Assembly (NCBI GenBank): GCA_964620125.1
Contig: CAZUGQ010000010.1
Span: forward strand, 17,684-81,683
Length of the DNA: 64,000 bases
DNA from: OLB6 sp964620125
GTDB lineage: Bacteria > Bacteroidota > Ignavibacteria > Kapaibacteriales > Kapaibacteriaceae
Reading direction: 5' to 3'
Shown here: positions 51,896 to 60,560 of the stretch, one piece after another
How positions within the stretch are numbered: the first letter of the stretch is position 1
How the letters are laid out: every line of letters begins with the position of its first letter
Notes under the pieces: model-generated
The model's database searches: none
What the model was told of the DNA's origin: nothing
What the model saw: only the letters and a program-made list of their open reading frames with translations
Program-made: the position numbers and the translations under genes

Positions 51896-52186
51896 ATGAT
51901 TATCGTAGTGTTTACCGCTGTACTTGGTGAGCTAGACGAGGACTACAGCACCACCTCCGCCCACCTGCGCGCAGCTGCCTTTGAGCAGTTTGGTTGCCTA
52001 GACTTCAAGAGCGTTGAGCAGGATGGCGAAGAGGTCACCTACTCCGTCTGGCCAGATCAGGAGCATGTGCAGCAGTGGAAGGCATACGCCGAACATTTGC
52101 GAGCACAACACATGGCCGCAAAGAAGTGGTACAAAAGTTATCAGACTTTCACTGCAAACATTCTCCGCCACAGAAAGTCCGGTTAA
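51896..52186 (+). CDS. Hypothetical small protein with N-terminal membrane segment
   Basis: This 96-residue frame starts at ATG 51896 (MIIVVFTAVLGELDEDYSTT). A short hydrophobic N-terminus could be a membrane anchor. The rest is charged and predicted helical, ending in basic residues. A longer in-frame start at TTG 51824 would run through the dnaK terminator hairpin, so I prefer 51896. I recognise no family. Coding looks plausible, but without homologues it may not be real. Confidence 0.4.
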   Translation: MIIVVFTAVLGELDEDYSTTSAHLRAAAFEQFGCLDFKSVEQDGEEVTYSVWPDQEHVQQWKAYAEHLRAQHMAAKKWYKSYQTFTANILRHRKSG

Positions 52187-52534
52187 CGCTACCCCCAGCA
52201 CAGAAGCACTACAGCACCGTATGCACCTTCGCAACTCCTGCACCGTTAACCTCGCCGAATTCCTCACCAGGTTTTCCGACACCTGGAGGCGGAGGGTGGT
52301 TGAAGAATTTGAGGAAGGGATTACGGGATTACGGGATTACGGGATTACGGGAGTACGGGATTACGGGAGTACGGGAGTACGGGAGTACGGGAGTACGGGA
52401 TTACGGGAGTACGGGAGTACGGGAGTACGGGAGTACGGGAGTACTGGATTACGGGAGTACGGGATTACGGGAGTACGGGATTACGGGATTACGGGAGTAC
52501 GGGAGTACGGGAGTACGGGAGTACGGTATAGTCC
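52187..52534. other. Intergenic region holding the octamer array
   Basis: This stretch contains a small hairpin CCAGGT/ACCTGG (52267-52272, 52281-52286), then the 208-bp octamer array, and no gene I can support. The array ends 10 bp before the ATG of the YdeI-like gene. Confidence 0.6.
52317..52524. repeat. 26-copy tandem octamer array GGGATTAC/GGGAGTAC
   Basis: There are twenty-six 8-bp units in 208 bp without spacing errors. Nine units are the TTAC type (GGGATTAC, one of them TGGATTAC) and seventeen are the GTAC type (GGGAGTAC). The order of types is irregular. The array occupies the whole presumed leader of the YdeI-like gene. Reading frames across it encode an 8-residue repeat in each frame and are not convincing genes. 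Confidence 0.95.
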
Positions 52535-53122
52535 ATGCTGCCTGAAAATTGTGTAGAGGTTGGGTCGCGTAGTGAGTGGCGAGCGTGGCTTGCGCAGAAC
52601 CATACTACAAACAGCGGTGTGTGGGTGGTGTGGTACAAACAGTCGTCGGGCGTTGCAGGTACATCATACGTGGAGCTGGTGGAAGAGGCGCTGTGTTTTG
52701 GTTGGGTTGATAGCAAGCCGGGAAAGGTTGATGAGCTTCGAACGCGGCTGTGGTTTTCACCACGTAAGACAGGGTCCAAGTGGGCTGCAACGAACAAAGA
52801 GCGAGTAGAACGGCTGATGAAGCAAGGGTTGATGCATCCTGCTGGTATTGCTAAGGTAGAGGCCGCAAAAGTGGATGGAACGTGGGATGCCTTGAGCGTG
52901 GTGGATGCAATGGAGATCCCACCAGATCTGGCTGCAGCTTTTCGCAAGCACAGCGGCTCGCGCAAGAACTTTCTTGCCTTCCCTCCCTCGGTTAAGAAGG
53001 GTATCCTTGAATGGATTCTTAATGCCAAAAAGCCAGAAACACGTGCAGCTCGCATCAAAGAAACTGCCGAACTTGCAGCCAAGAATGTGCGCGCCAATCA
53101 GTGGAGGGATAAACAGAAGTAG
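52535..53122 (+). CDS. YdeI/OmpD-associated family protein
   Basis: This is a 195-residue soluble protein. 'SEWRAWLAQNHTTNSGVWVV', 'YVELVEEALCFGWVDSKPGK' and 'WSARNKERV'-like 'WAATNKERVERLMKQGLMHP' match the YdeI/OmpD-associated (DUF1905-linked) family, whose biochemical role is not clear. The basic C-terminal part with 'KKGILEWILNAKKPETRAAR' is the usual helical end. The ATG is 10 bp after a 26-copy octamer array, so promoter and ribosome access depend on that array or on a start inside it. Nothing resembling a normal Shine-Dalgarno sequence is visible outside the repeats. Confidence 0.85.
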   Translation: MLPENCVEVGSRSEWRAWLAQNHTTNSGVWVVWYKQSSGVAGTSYVELVEEALCFGWVDSKPGKVDELRTRLWFSPRKTGSKWAATNKERVERLMKQGLMHPAGIAKVEAAKVDGTWDALSVVDAMEIPPDLAAAFRKHSGSRKNFLAFPPSVKKGILEWILNAKKPETRAARIKETAELAAKNVRANQWRDKQK

Positions 53123-53199
53123 TCCTCTTAACTATCTCACCCACTGTGCCCCGTCAGTACTGATGGAATCCTCACTCCTTCATATCACCACAACGTACC

Positions 53200-53640
53200 G
53201 TGACGCCAAAGCCCCTTACCGTACTCTTTGTTTGCATTCACAATAGTGCCCGTAGCCAAATGGCCGAAGCGTACGCCAACGTTCTTGGCAAGGGATTGCT
53301 GGCCGCCGAGAGTGCCGGACTCGAAGCAGGAATCCTCAATCAACGCGTTGTATCGGTCATGGCCGAAGAGGGTATCGACATTAGTAAAGCAACTCCTCGG
53401 ACGGTTGACAGTGTGATACAGAATGGCGCAACGTTCGACGTTGTGGTTACCGTATGCGACGAGGCGAGTGCTGAACGCTGTCCGTACGTTCCAGGAGCGG
53501 GAAAACGTTTGCACTGGAGCTTTGCCGACCCGTCTGCCATGACAGGTACCGAAGAAGAAGTGTTGGCTGGAATTCGAAGGGTGCGGGATCAGATCAAGAA
53601 TCGTATTTCGGAGTGGTTGGTAGAGCTTGCCAATGGCTAA
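53200..53640 (+). CDS. Arsenate reductase / low-molecular-weight phosphatase family (ArsC, thioredoxin type)
   Basis: This 146-residue protein has the phosphatase P-loop 'VCIHNSARSQMAEAYA' near the N-terminus and 'VVVTVCDEASAERCPYVPG' with two further cysteines. That matches the thioredoxin-coupled ArsC of Gram-positive type, which reduces arsenate to arsenite through a cysteine triad. 'HWSFADPSAMTGTEEEVL' is also typical. It starts at GTG 53200. A protein tyrosine phosphatase is the alternative, but the extra Cys pair favours arsenate reductase. No ars transporter or regulator is next to it. Confidence 0.86.
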   Translation: MTPKPLTVLFVCIHNSARSQMAEAYANVLGKGLLAAESAGLEAGILNQRVVSVMAEEGIDISKATPRTVDSVIQNGATFDVVVTVCDEASAERCPYVPGAGKRLHWSFADPSAMTGTEEEVLAGIRRVRDQIKNRISEWLVELANG

Positions 53641-53648
53641 CTTCCAAC

Positions 53649-54629
53649 ATGACGGCAACCTCTCGATCACAGTTAGTTGAGCTGAATGCCCATACATCCG
53701 TTCAGCTCACTATTCTTTACTTGCTGGCAGCCACGAGCATCCTTGTGCTTTTTGTGTTTGTTGCCGCACCGATGTTGGATGTGTTCTTCTCTGGTTTCCT
53801 TCGCAGCGACGTTATTCGCGATGGCCGCTCCGTAACGTATCGCGTAGCGGAGAACAGGGCAGAAGAAGTAGTGGAAACTGGAACGTTCACAACGTGGGCA
53901 CTTGCAGACCCACGAACAACGAACGTTCGGATGCCACACGCCGAATATATCTTCAAGCCGGTGATTGCCTTGGCACCACTCGTGGTAGTGTGTGGGTTTC
54001 TTGTTGCTGCACTCCTCACTGCATTCCTTCCCAGACGTGTTGGATATCTGCGGCAAAAGATCGAGCGGGAAATTCTGGTGGCCCTAGACAAGCTGGCAAT
54101 GCGCCTGTACGGTGAACATACAGCAGATGAAGTGCGAGGTCTTACAAAAGAGATCTGCACAGCAGATGCCCGCAAACTTCATGACCTTGCCGATACCTAC
54201 GGTATAGCACATAGCGATTTGGAGTTGTTACAGAAGGCTCTGATATGGAGGGATGCCAAAGGTGCTGATCAGCTTCTGAAAACACATCATGCAGTGAAGT
54301 TCTACATGCGCGAGTACTTCACGGATCGGTATAGCAATGCAGTGCTTGGCATGGTGTACATGGGAGCTGCAGTTCTGATCATCGTGATCGGCATACGCGG
54401 ATTGAAGTTCCTCCCTGCAACCGATCCGAGTGTTGTACTTAGTGCCCTGGGATTGGAATTCATGCTACTGGTTACGTATGCTGCAATCTTGATGTATGGC
54501 CGCACCGAGGAGTCAAGTATGGTTGCGGCGCCACACTCATCCGTGATCGCAGAGCTGGATCGAGATGCCGACACCGAGCAACTCATTCGTGCATTTCTTG
54601 CTGTTCCCCGACTGCCAAAGGAAGAATGA
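53649..54629 (+). CDS. Uncharacterised membrane protein with four predicted helices
   Basis: This 326-residue inner-membrane protein of unknown family has helices at about residues 21-44 (LTILYLLAATSILVLFVF), 104-125, 240-260 and 275-295. It has a ~55-residue extracytoplasmic loop after helix 1 and a ~110-residue soluble, helical stretch between helices 2 and 3. I chose ATG 53649. Its stop overlaps the start of the giant ATPase gene (ATGATG), so the two are translationally coupled and may form one membrane complex. This is inference from position only. Confidence 0.65.
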   Translation: MTATSRSQLVELNAHTSVQLTILYLLAATSILVLFVFVAAPMLDVFFSGFLRSDVIRDGRSVTYRVAENRAEEVVETGTFTTWALADPRTTNVRMPHAEYIFKPVIALAPLVVVCGFLVAALLTAFLPRRVGYLRQKIEREILVALDKLAMRLYGEHTADEVRGLTKEICTADARKLHDLADTYGIAHSDLELLQKALIWRDAKGADQLLKTHHAVKFYMREYFTDRYSNAVLGMVYMGAAVLIIVIGIRGLKFLPATDPSVVLSALGLEFMLLVTYAAILMYGRTEESSMVAAPHSSVIAELDRDADTEQLIRAFLAVPRLPKEE

Positions 54630-57600
54630 TGGTGCTGCAGATTCCTGGCAGACAAAACGTTGCCCACCGATTGGAATCAGCCATCGCAGAATGGCGTAAG
54701 GGCCACGGTGCCGTATTGTTCATTGAGGGTGACACATCGGTAGGAAAGTCCTTTGTTCTTGACGCAGTTGAGTCGGCCCTGGGTGATCAGGCAGTGAGAG
54801 TTGACTGTCGTCCGCCCATTGGTTCCTTCAACGTAGCCAGTGTTCAGCCTCTGCAGCCATTCGGCCTTGCCATCGAGCGTTTGTATCAAGCGGGCGAGGC
54901 TGCGGCTCGAAAGCGCTTGGCCGTTAACATTGGCATGAGCGTGCTGGCATCGTTGCCAATTGCTGGCGACATCTTCTATGCCATCAAGGCAGTAAAGCAA
55001 GATGTAAGCGAGTTCAAACGGGAAACGGCTGCGCTCGCCCAGAAAAAACGTGCTGCCGTAGATGAGTGTTTGGAAACACTCGCTGCAATCGGAGAACACT
55101 CTCCCTTTGTGTTGCTGGTTGATGATGGTCACTGGTCAGACCCGCAAAGTGTTGACGTGCTTCGCGCCCTGGCATCCGACCCACGGAATCGCTTGCTCAT
55201 CATTTGGGCGTATTCGCCGCGGCTTGCTCAATCACACAACCTGCCGTTAACGTCGTTGGTAAATGCACATGCTGCTACCTTGGCGCCAATCACTCTTGGG
55301 TCGATTGAAGCACAACATCTGCCAGATGTGATCCATGCCATAGCCCCTTCCCTGTCCATTGATCCGGCACTTCTTCCCTTGCTCTTCGAGCGCACCGCTG
55401 GTCTGCCAGGTATCATTGCCGAATACATTCGATACCTACAGCATACCGGAGCTGTATCGGCAGATGGACATGTGGATGCCGAGGCTATCAATACCATTGG
55501 AGTAAACGTTGGCGATCACCCGGCGACGGACGTTCTTGTCCATCAGGTGAAGGACAACGATGCACTCTTACTGTCGATCTGCGCTGCCGAAGGTCGGGAG
55601 TTTTCCGCCTTCATGGTTGCCGCGCTAACAAACAAGGATGTGATTGCCACTGTGCGCGAATTGCGCCTGCTTGGAAGAACTACAGGCATCATCCGTTCCT
55701 GCGGAATGCGAACGCGCTACGGTGTGAAAACAACCATCTACACCTTCGATTCTGATGTTGCCTACACATACTTCCTGCACTACGCCACATACGAAGAGCG
55801 TAAAGCCATCCATCAGCGCATTGCCGAGATTCTGCAGCAGCAGCGATCGCAATCCGACATTGATGCGGTTCGAGATCAACTTGCCGTGCTGATTGCAGCG
55901 CATGGCCTGGCTGCAGACGAGGTTGACCTTGCAGCTGCCATGCTCCAGGAAAGCCATCGAGCAGCCATTGATATCGGGGCACATCAGAGCGCCGCCATCA
56001 TTCTCTCTGAATTGCAGATGCAGGTGGCAGGGGGCTTGCCAGTGCGCGACGATGCACCAACACCCGACGCTGGTGATTCATCCATGCCTATCGAGCATGG
56101 TGCTGTAACATCGTACCGCGAAGCCGTTCGCAAGGCGGCAGATGCCGTGATTGAGGGAAACGGACAGCTGGCGTTGTCTATAGCAGAAACATCCTTGGAG
56201 TCGGCAGAACTCACCACATCAGAACGAGTGATTCTGTGCTGTCTTGCAGCCCGAGCCTTGGCTATGATGGACCAGATGGATCGAGCGGAGCACTATGTAC
56301 AGTTGGCTTCGAGTATGGCGGGTAACACTGCGTCGGATATGGCAATCGTGCTTAATGTTCGAGCACTGCTTGCTCACGCCAACAACAAAACGGAGGTTGC
56401 CATGAGTTTGCTGCAGGATGCTGCACGCATTGTATCGAAAGGCACTACTGCTGCTCAGATTCTTACTGTTAGCAACGTGTATTCTCTGGACGCTCATCGT
56501 ACAGTTGCGTCGCCGCAGTTTGTGAGAACCTTGAAAAAGAACTTGAGCAGACGCAACTGGCAGGGTGTTGCTCGGGATCTTGGATTGTTGACGCTGCTGA
56601 TTGTGAGCTTGATGGCACCACGCGCTATAGCTGCACAAGAGCGTGATAGGCGCATCCATGCTTCCAATATCGAGCGTGCTCATCCAACACCAGTTCCGGA
56701 GTTACTCAACCGGGCTACCGCTCTTAAGGTACCCTTTGTACAAGCTGAGGAAGTGTTCCCTTCGCAGTTCAGCAACGCCTCGATGATCGAGCCAGAGGCC
56801 GACGTGCAACCAATGCAGAACGAGAGTTCAATTGCTGTAAACCCACGCAATCCAAGGAATCTCATCGGATCGGCAGTTGACTATCGAGCGGGGAGCCAGA
56901 CGTGGGCATACGTTAGTACGAATGCAGGACAAACGTGGAGGAACATATCGCTAGGGCACCCATACCCCGGTTGGCGTTCAACGAATGATCCATCGGTTTG
57001 CTTCGATCATCTGGGCAGAGGGTACCTCTGCTATGGTGCCTTTAACGTTGGCAATACACCGCAGTTCGGCGAGAATGGCGTGTTTGTTTCCATAACAGAC
57101 GATGGTGGAACATCGTGGGGTCCAACCCATGTAGCTGTTATTGAACACCGTGGTACTCAAACGGCCGACAGTGCGTTCGAGGACAAGTATTACATCCATG
57201 TGGACACTGCCACATCATCACCATACCGAGGAACGCTGTACATCCCATGGAAGCGTGTAATCAACAGGGATTCATCTACCCAAATCGTGCTGGCACGAAG
57301 CACGGATCGAGGTTTAACCTGGCAACAGCCCGTTGCCGTTGGGAACCGGTTTCCTGGTACTAGTGAACATCCAACATTCGGGCAGAGTTTTCCTCTGGCA
57401 CGCACCGGTCCAGATGGTAGCGTTCACGTGGTATGGAACAGCGGCACAGAGAGTGCCGTGCGGTATGCCCGAAGCACAGATGGCGGAAGCACCTTCGCCT
57501 CTCCACGCATCGTTCACACCTACAAACCCTTCGGAGAAAAACGTGAGGTGGCAGGCAGTGTTAACTCGCGTGTGAAAGGTGTAGTGCGTGCAGAGGCGTA

Positions 57601-59425
57601 TCCAACGATGGCCATCGACAATACAGGCGGACAACGCAACGGCTGGTTATACCTCGTATGGTCGGCCGACAATCCTCCCAACGTATACTTCTCGCGATCT
57701 ACCGACAACGGAACCACCTGGTCTGAACCAGTCATCATTCACTCCGATACTACCAACGACCAGTTCTGGCCTTGGATTGCCATCGATCCCACGAGTGGAC
57801 ACTTAGCCGTGATGTTCTTCGACTCTCGCGACGACGAATCCAACATCCTTGTGAATTGTTATGTAAGCCATAGCACTGACGGTGGTACAACGTGGGTTGA
57901 TCGCCGTGTTGGCGATGCAGAGAACGACCTTCGCAACAATCCCTTTACCGGTAGAACCTTTGCAGGTGACTACTCCGGCTGTGACTTCTACAACGGCATT
58001 GTGTATCCCTCTTGGGTGGATATGCGCAACACAACAGAAGTAAACACCGTGGATAGTGATGTGTTTACGGCAATCGTAAACACCAAGGCTCCCGAGGCAC
58101 CCGAAACATTTACAGCAGCCATCGTGGCCGACGTGCCCACAGCTATTGACCTGCGCTGGTCAGCCGTAGATAAGCGAGTATTCGGTGAGCCCCTTTCCAC
58201 CCAGGCACGATATGAACTCCATCGCGAAGGCGAACGGATTGCTGTGTTGGAGATGGGTACCCTAGCCTGGAGAGACGTTGGCTTGGAAGCTTTCAAGGAG
58301 TATCGCTATACTCTTCGCGTGATTGACGGGTCGGACACCTCTACCTCTCGTAACGCTTCGACCTATGCAGGGGGCTCGCGTGAACCCGGCGCCCCTACAT
58401 TGCTGGCAATTCGAGGTCGGGATGATGGATCGATCCTTGTTACGGTTACACTGCCTAACAAACGATTGGATGGCGAAACACCTCTTATCAACCTTGATGC
58501 CCTGAGCTTTAGCGTTGGTGATGCAACGTATGTTGAGGAGGTTTCTTCATCAGATACAGGTACAACAAAGGAGATCGTGATTCCATCGTTTGGTGATGGC
58601 TGGTATCACGTTGCCGTACGCAGTGTTGATGGTGCAGGAAACACCAGCCCATGGTCCGACACGCTTACCACCTTTACAGGAAATGTTCACTGGAGAAGCG
58701 AGACCTTCGACACGCTCCCTCGCTTTTTGTCTAACAACAGCACATGGGGACTGAGCACTGGATTTGCCTTTACTCCACCACATGCCTATACCGACTCACC
58801 AGGTGGTGACTACGAAAGAAGTCGGCGCGACACGATCCTGCTGTACCCCTTTCAACTGGAGGCAGCCATTCCCGAGCACAATGCCTTGGTGATTACATGT
58901 AGAGTTGCAGCATTCATTGACCCTTCGGATACAGCGTTTCTTGACGTACATACATCTGGCGGTTGGAGGCAGTTGTTTGCATGGAATGCGTCGGTTGACG
59001 CTCGGTGGACGGACACCACCAAGTCAGCTGACGCCTGGCGCACATCCACAGCTGTGTTACCGCTGAGCTCCGATACGTTGCAACTGCGCATACGCTTTAG
59101 AACCAATCTGCAGCGCCATTCTGATGGACTCTACCTTGATGATGTAACATGGCAGACCACAACAACGGTTCTTGATGAGGTTGCGTCAGCCATCACAGCA
59201 TATCCGCTACCGGCCCGGGACCGGGTAACCATTGTGCTGCCGACCGAGGTTTCGGCAAATCATTGCGTAGTGTACACCAGCAGCGGCACGAGTATTCAAA
59301 CCCCTTGGCATCAAGATGGCAGTGTTGTTTCTTTGGATGTAGCACACCTGCCCTCAGGGGTCTATAGGGTAACGATTAGTTCCGCGAAGCGAACGATTGT
59401 GCAGCGGATTATGGTGATGCGATAG
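54626..59425 (+). CDS. Chimera: AAA/STAND-type ATPase, internal signal/TM segment, BNR beta-propeller, T9SS sorting domain
   Basis: This is a single 1599-residue frame. Residues ~1-260 are an AAA_16/STAND-like ATPase (Walker A GDTSVGKS at 35-42; Walker B LLVDDGHW around 166), and helical, TPR-like sequence continues to ~630. Residues ~636-671 look exactly like a Sec signal peptide (basic LKKNLSRRNWQGVARD, hydrophobic LGLLTLLIVSLMAP, then RAIA-AQE). After it comes a sialidase-like propeller with six Asp-boxes ('STNAGQTW', 'STDRGLTW', 'STDNGTTW'...), an FN3-like segment and a type A T9SS sorting domain ('AYPLPARDRVTIVLP' ...). It may be a transmembrane sensor-ATPase or two genes joined in frame. 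It is coupled to the upstream membrane protein. Confidence 0.8.
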   Translation: MMVLQIPGRQNVAHRLESAIAEWRKGHGAVLFIEGDTSVGKSFVLDAVESALGDQAVRVDCRPPIGSFNVASVQPLQPFGLAIERLYQAGEAAARKRLAVNIGMSVLASLPIAGDIFYAIKAVKQDVSEFKRETAALAQKKRAAVDECLETLAAIGEHSPFVLLVDDGHWSDPQSVDVLRALASDPRNRLLIIWAYSPRLAQSHNLPLTSLVNAHAATLAPITLGSIEAQHLPDVIHAIAPSLSIDPALLPLLFERTAGLPGIIAEYIRYLQHTGAVSADGHVDAEAINTIGVNVGDHPATDVLVHQVKDNDALLLSICAAEGREFSAFMVAALTNKDVIATVRELRLLGRTTGIIRSCGMRTRYGVKTTIYTFDSDVAYTYFLHYATYEERKAIHQRIAEILQQQRSQSDIDAVRDQLAVLIAAHGLAADEVDLAAAMLQESHRAAIDIGAHQSAAIILSELQMQVAGGLPVRDDAPTPDAGDSSMPIEHGAVTSYREAVRKAADAVIEGNGQLALSIAETSLESAELTTSERVILCCLAARALAMMDQMDRAEHYVQLASSMAGNTASDMAIVLNVRALLAHANNKTEVAMSLLQDAARIVSKGTTAAQILTVSNVYSLDAHRTVASPQFVRTLKKNLSRRNWQGVARDLGLLTLLIVSLMAPRAIAAQERDRRIHASNIERAHPTPVPELLNRATALKVPFVQAEEVFPSQFSNASMIEPEADVQPMQNESSIAVNPRNPRNLIGSAVDYRAGSQTWAYVSTNAGQTWRNISLGHPYPGWRSTNDPSVCFDHLGRGYLCYGAFNVGNTPQFGENGVFVSITDDGGTSWGPTHVAVIEHRGTQTADSAFEDKYYIHVDTATSSPYRGTLYIPWKRVINRDSSTQIVLARSTDRGLTWQQPVAVGNRFPGTSEHPTFGQSFPLARTGPDGSVHVVWNSGTESAVRYARSTDGGSTFASPRIVHTYKPFGEKREVAGSVNSRVKGVVRAEAYPTMAIDNTGGQRNGWLYLVWSADNPPNVYFSRSTDNGTTWSEPVIIHSDTTNDQFWPWIAIDPTSGHLAVMFFDSRDDESNILVNCYVSHSTDGGTTWVDRRVGDAENDLRNNPFTGRTFAGDYSGCDFYNGIVYPSWVDMRNTTEVNTVDSDVFTAIVNTKAPEAPETFTAAIVADVPTAIDLRWSAVDKRVFGEPLSTQARYELHREGERIAVLEMGTLAWRDVGLEAFKEYRYTLRVIDGSDTSTSRNASTYAGGSREPGAPTLLAIRGRDDGSILVTVTLPNKRLDGETPLINLDALSFSVGDATYVEEVSSSDTGTTKEIVIPSFGDGWYHVAVRSVDGAGNTSPWSDTLTTFTGNVHWRSETFDTLPRFLSNNSTWGLSTGFAFTPPHAYTDSPGGDYERSRRDTILLYPFQLEAAIPEHNALVITCRVAAFIDPSDTAFLDVHTSGGWRQLFAWNASVDARWTDTTKSADAWRTSTAVLPLSSDTLQLRIRFRTNLQRHSDGLYLDDVTWQTTTTVLDEVASAITAYPLPARDRVTIVLPTEVSANHCVVYTSSGTSIQTPWHQDGSVVSLDVAHLPSGVYRVTISSAKRTIVQRIMVMR

Positions 59426-59468
59426 GACGCATGCAGCCACTCAAGAGGGAGAGCCCAGAGGGGGGGGG

Positions 59469-60551
59469 CTAGAGTCCCTTTAGCGTAAACGTTATTGTTG
59501 TGCCCTTACCCGTCTCGCTCACCACTTCGATGGGGGCCGCATGTGCCTCAAGGATGTGCTTCACAATAGCCAATCCCAAGCCAGTACCGCCTACCGTGCG
59601 TGATCGATCCTTGTCTACTCTATAGAAGCGTTCGAAGATTCTCCCCTTATGGTCATCCGGGATGCCGATACCCGTATCGGCTACACTAATGGAAACCCTA
59701 CCCTTTTGGCGCCGTGCACCAACAACCACAAAACCACCTTCCACATTGTATTTGATTGCATTGTCGATAAGGTTCGTGAGAACCTGCGTCAGTCTCTCCT
59801 TATCGCCATACACGCTGAGTTCGATGCCCGGTACAACGTCCAACTGCAGTGTAACTCCGCGCTGAGAACCACGGATTTCCATGGTATGCACAAGATCGCG
59901 CAGCAGGTCTCCAATATCGAAGTACCGAAAGCTCATGCGTAGCTCGCCACTTTCTATGCGCGAGATATCAATGAGATCGCTAAGCAAGGCATTCAAGCGC
60001 AACGCATTCTGATACGCCTTTTCCAGGAATTGCCTGCTCACCTCGGGATCATCAATGGCACCATCAAGCAACGTTTCAAGGTAACCTTGCACGCTAAAGA
60101 TCGGTGTTCGTAGCTCGTGAGAAACATTACCAACGAACTCGCTGCGCACGCGCTCCAGTCGCTTCATTTCCGTGATGTCTCGTGTGGCTTTTTGTGCCAA
60201 TCTGTTCACGGCTTCAGCCACACTTACAACCTCTTCGGCTGCATGGGCTCCCAACTCGATGCGTCCGCTTACGGCACCTTCAACAATAGCTTGTGTTACG
60301 TCCGCTACTCTTTGCAATGGATGAATAAGGCTGCGCTCGAGCGACCGAACATGGCGTGCATGAAAACCGAAACCGAGTAGCACAACGCCAACGATCAGCA
60401 CAAAGAATCGCATCAAACCAAGCTCACGTGCGGCTTCCGGCTCGGTTGCGGATATCAATGCAACAAACAGCAGGATTAGACCAACAACGCCAATCGTGGT
60501 CCAAACAATGGCAGAGCGAAAGAATGGGGTGCGTGCAGTGGCTATGGCCAT
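59469..60551 (-). CDS. Sensor histidine kinase, PhoR-like
   Basis: This 360-residue two-component kinase has two N-terminal membrane helices separated by only ~15 residues, so there is little periplasmic sensor. A HAMP-like linker follows ('LIHPLQRVADVTQAIVEGAV'), then H-box 'FVGNVSHELRTP', N-box 'LTNLIDNAIKYN', G1 'DTGIGIP' and G2 'GGTGLGLAIVKHI'. Catalytic motifs are intact. It lies 9 bp after the PhoB-like gene. A kinase without a large sensor, beside a PhoB-type regulator and with pst-phoU in the window, suggests phosphate signalling, as PhoR senses through Pst-PhoU. The substrate signal is inferred. A run of nine G follows its stop. Confidence 0.87.
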   Translation of the reverse strand: MAIATARTPFFRSAIVWTTIGVVGLILLFVALISATEPEAARELGLMRFFVLIVGVVLLGFGFHARHVRSLERSLIHPLQRVADVTQAIVEGAVSGRIELGAHAAEEVVSVAEAVNRLAQKATRDITEMKRLERVRSEFVGNVSHELRTPIFSVQGYLETLLDGAIDDPEVSRQFLEKAYQNALRLNALLSDLIDISRIESGELRMSFRYFDIGDLLRDLVHTMEIRGSQRGVTLQLDVVPGIELSVYGDKERLTQVLTNLIDNAIKYNVEGGFVVVGARRQKGRVSISVADTGIGIPDDHKGRIFERFYRVDKDRSRTVGGTGLGLAIVKHILEAHAAPIEVVSETGKGTTITFTLKGL

Positions 60552-60560
60552 GCATGCATA

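Noticed and set aside
52317..52524. CRISPR array
   Set aside because: Units are 8 bp with no spacers and no cas genes nearby.
52014..52556. Open frames running through the octamer array (YGSTGVRE-type repeats)
   Set aside because: Because the unit is 8 bp, all three frames stay open and repeat every 8 residues. No start signal, no homology and no domain are visible, so the openness is a by-product of the repeat.
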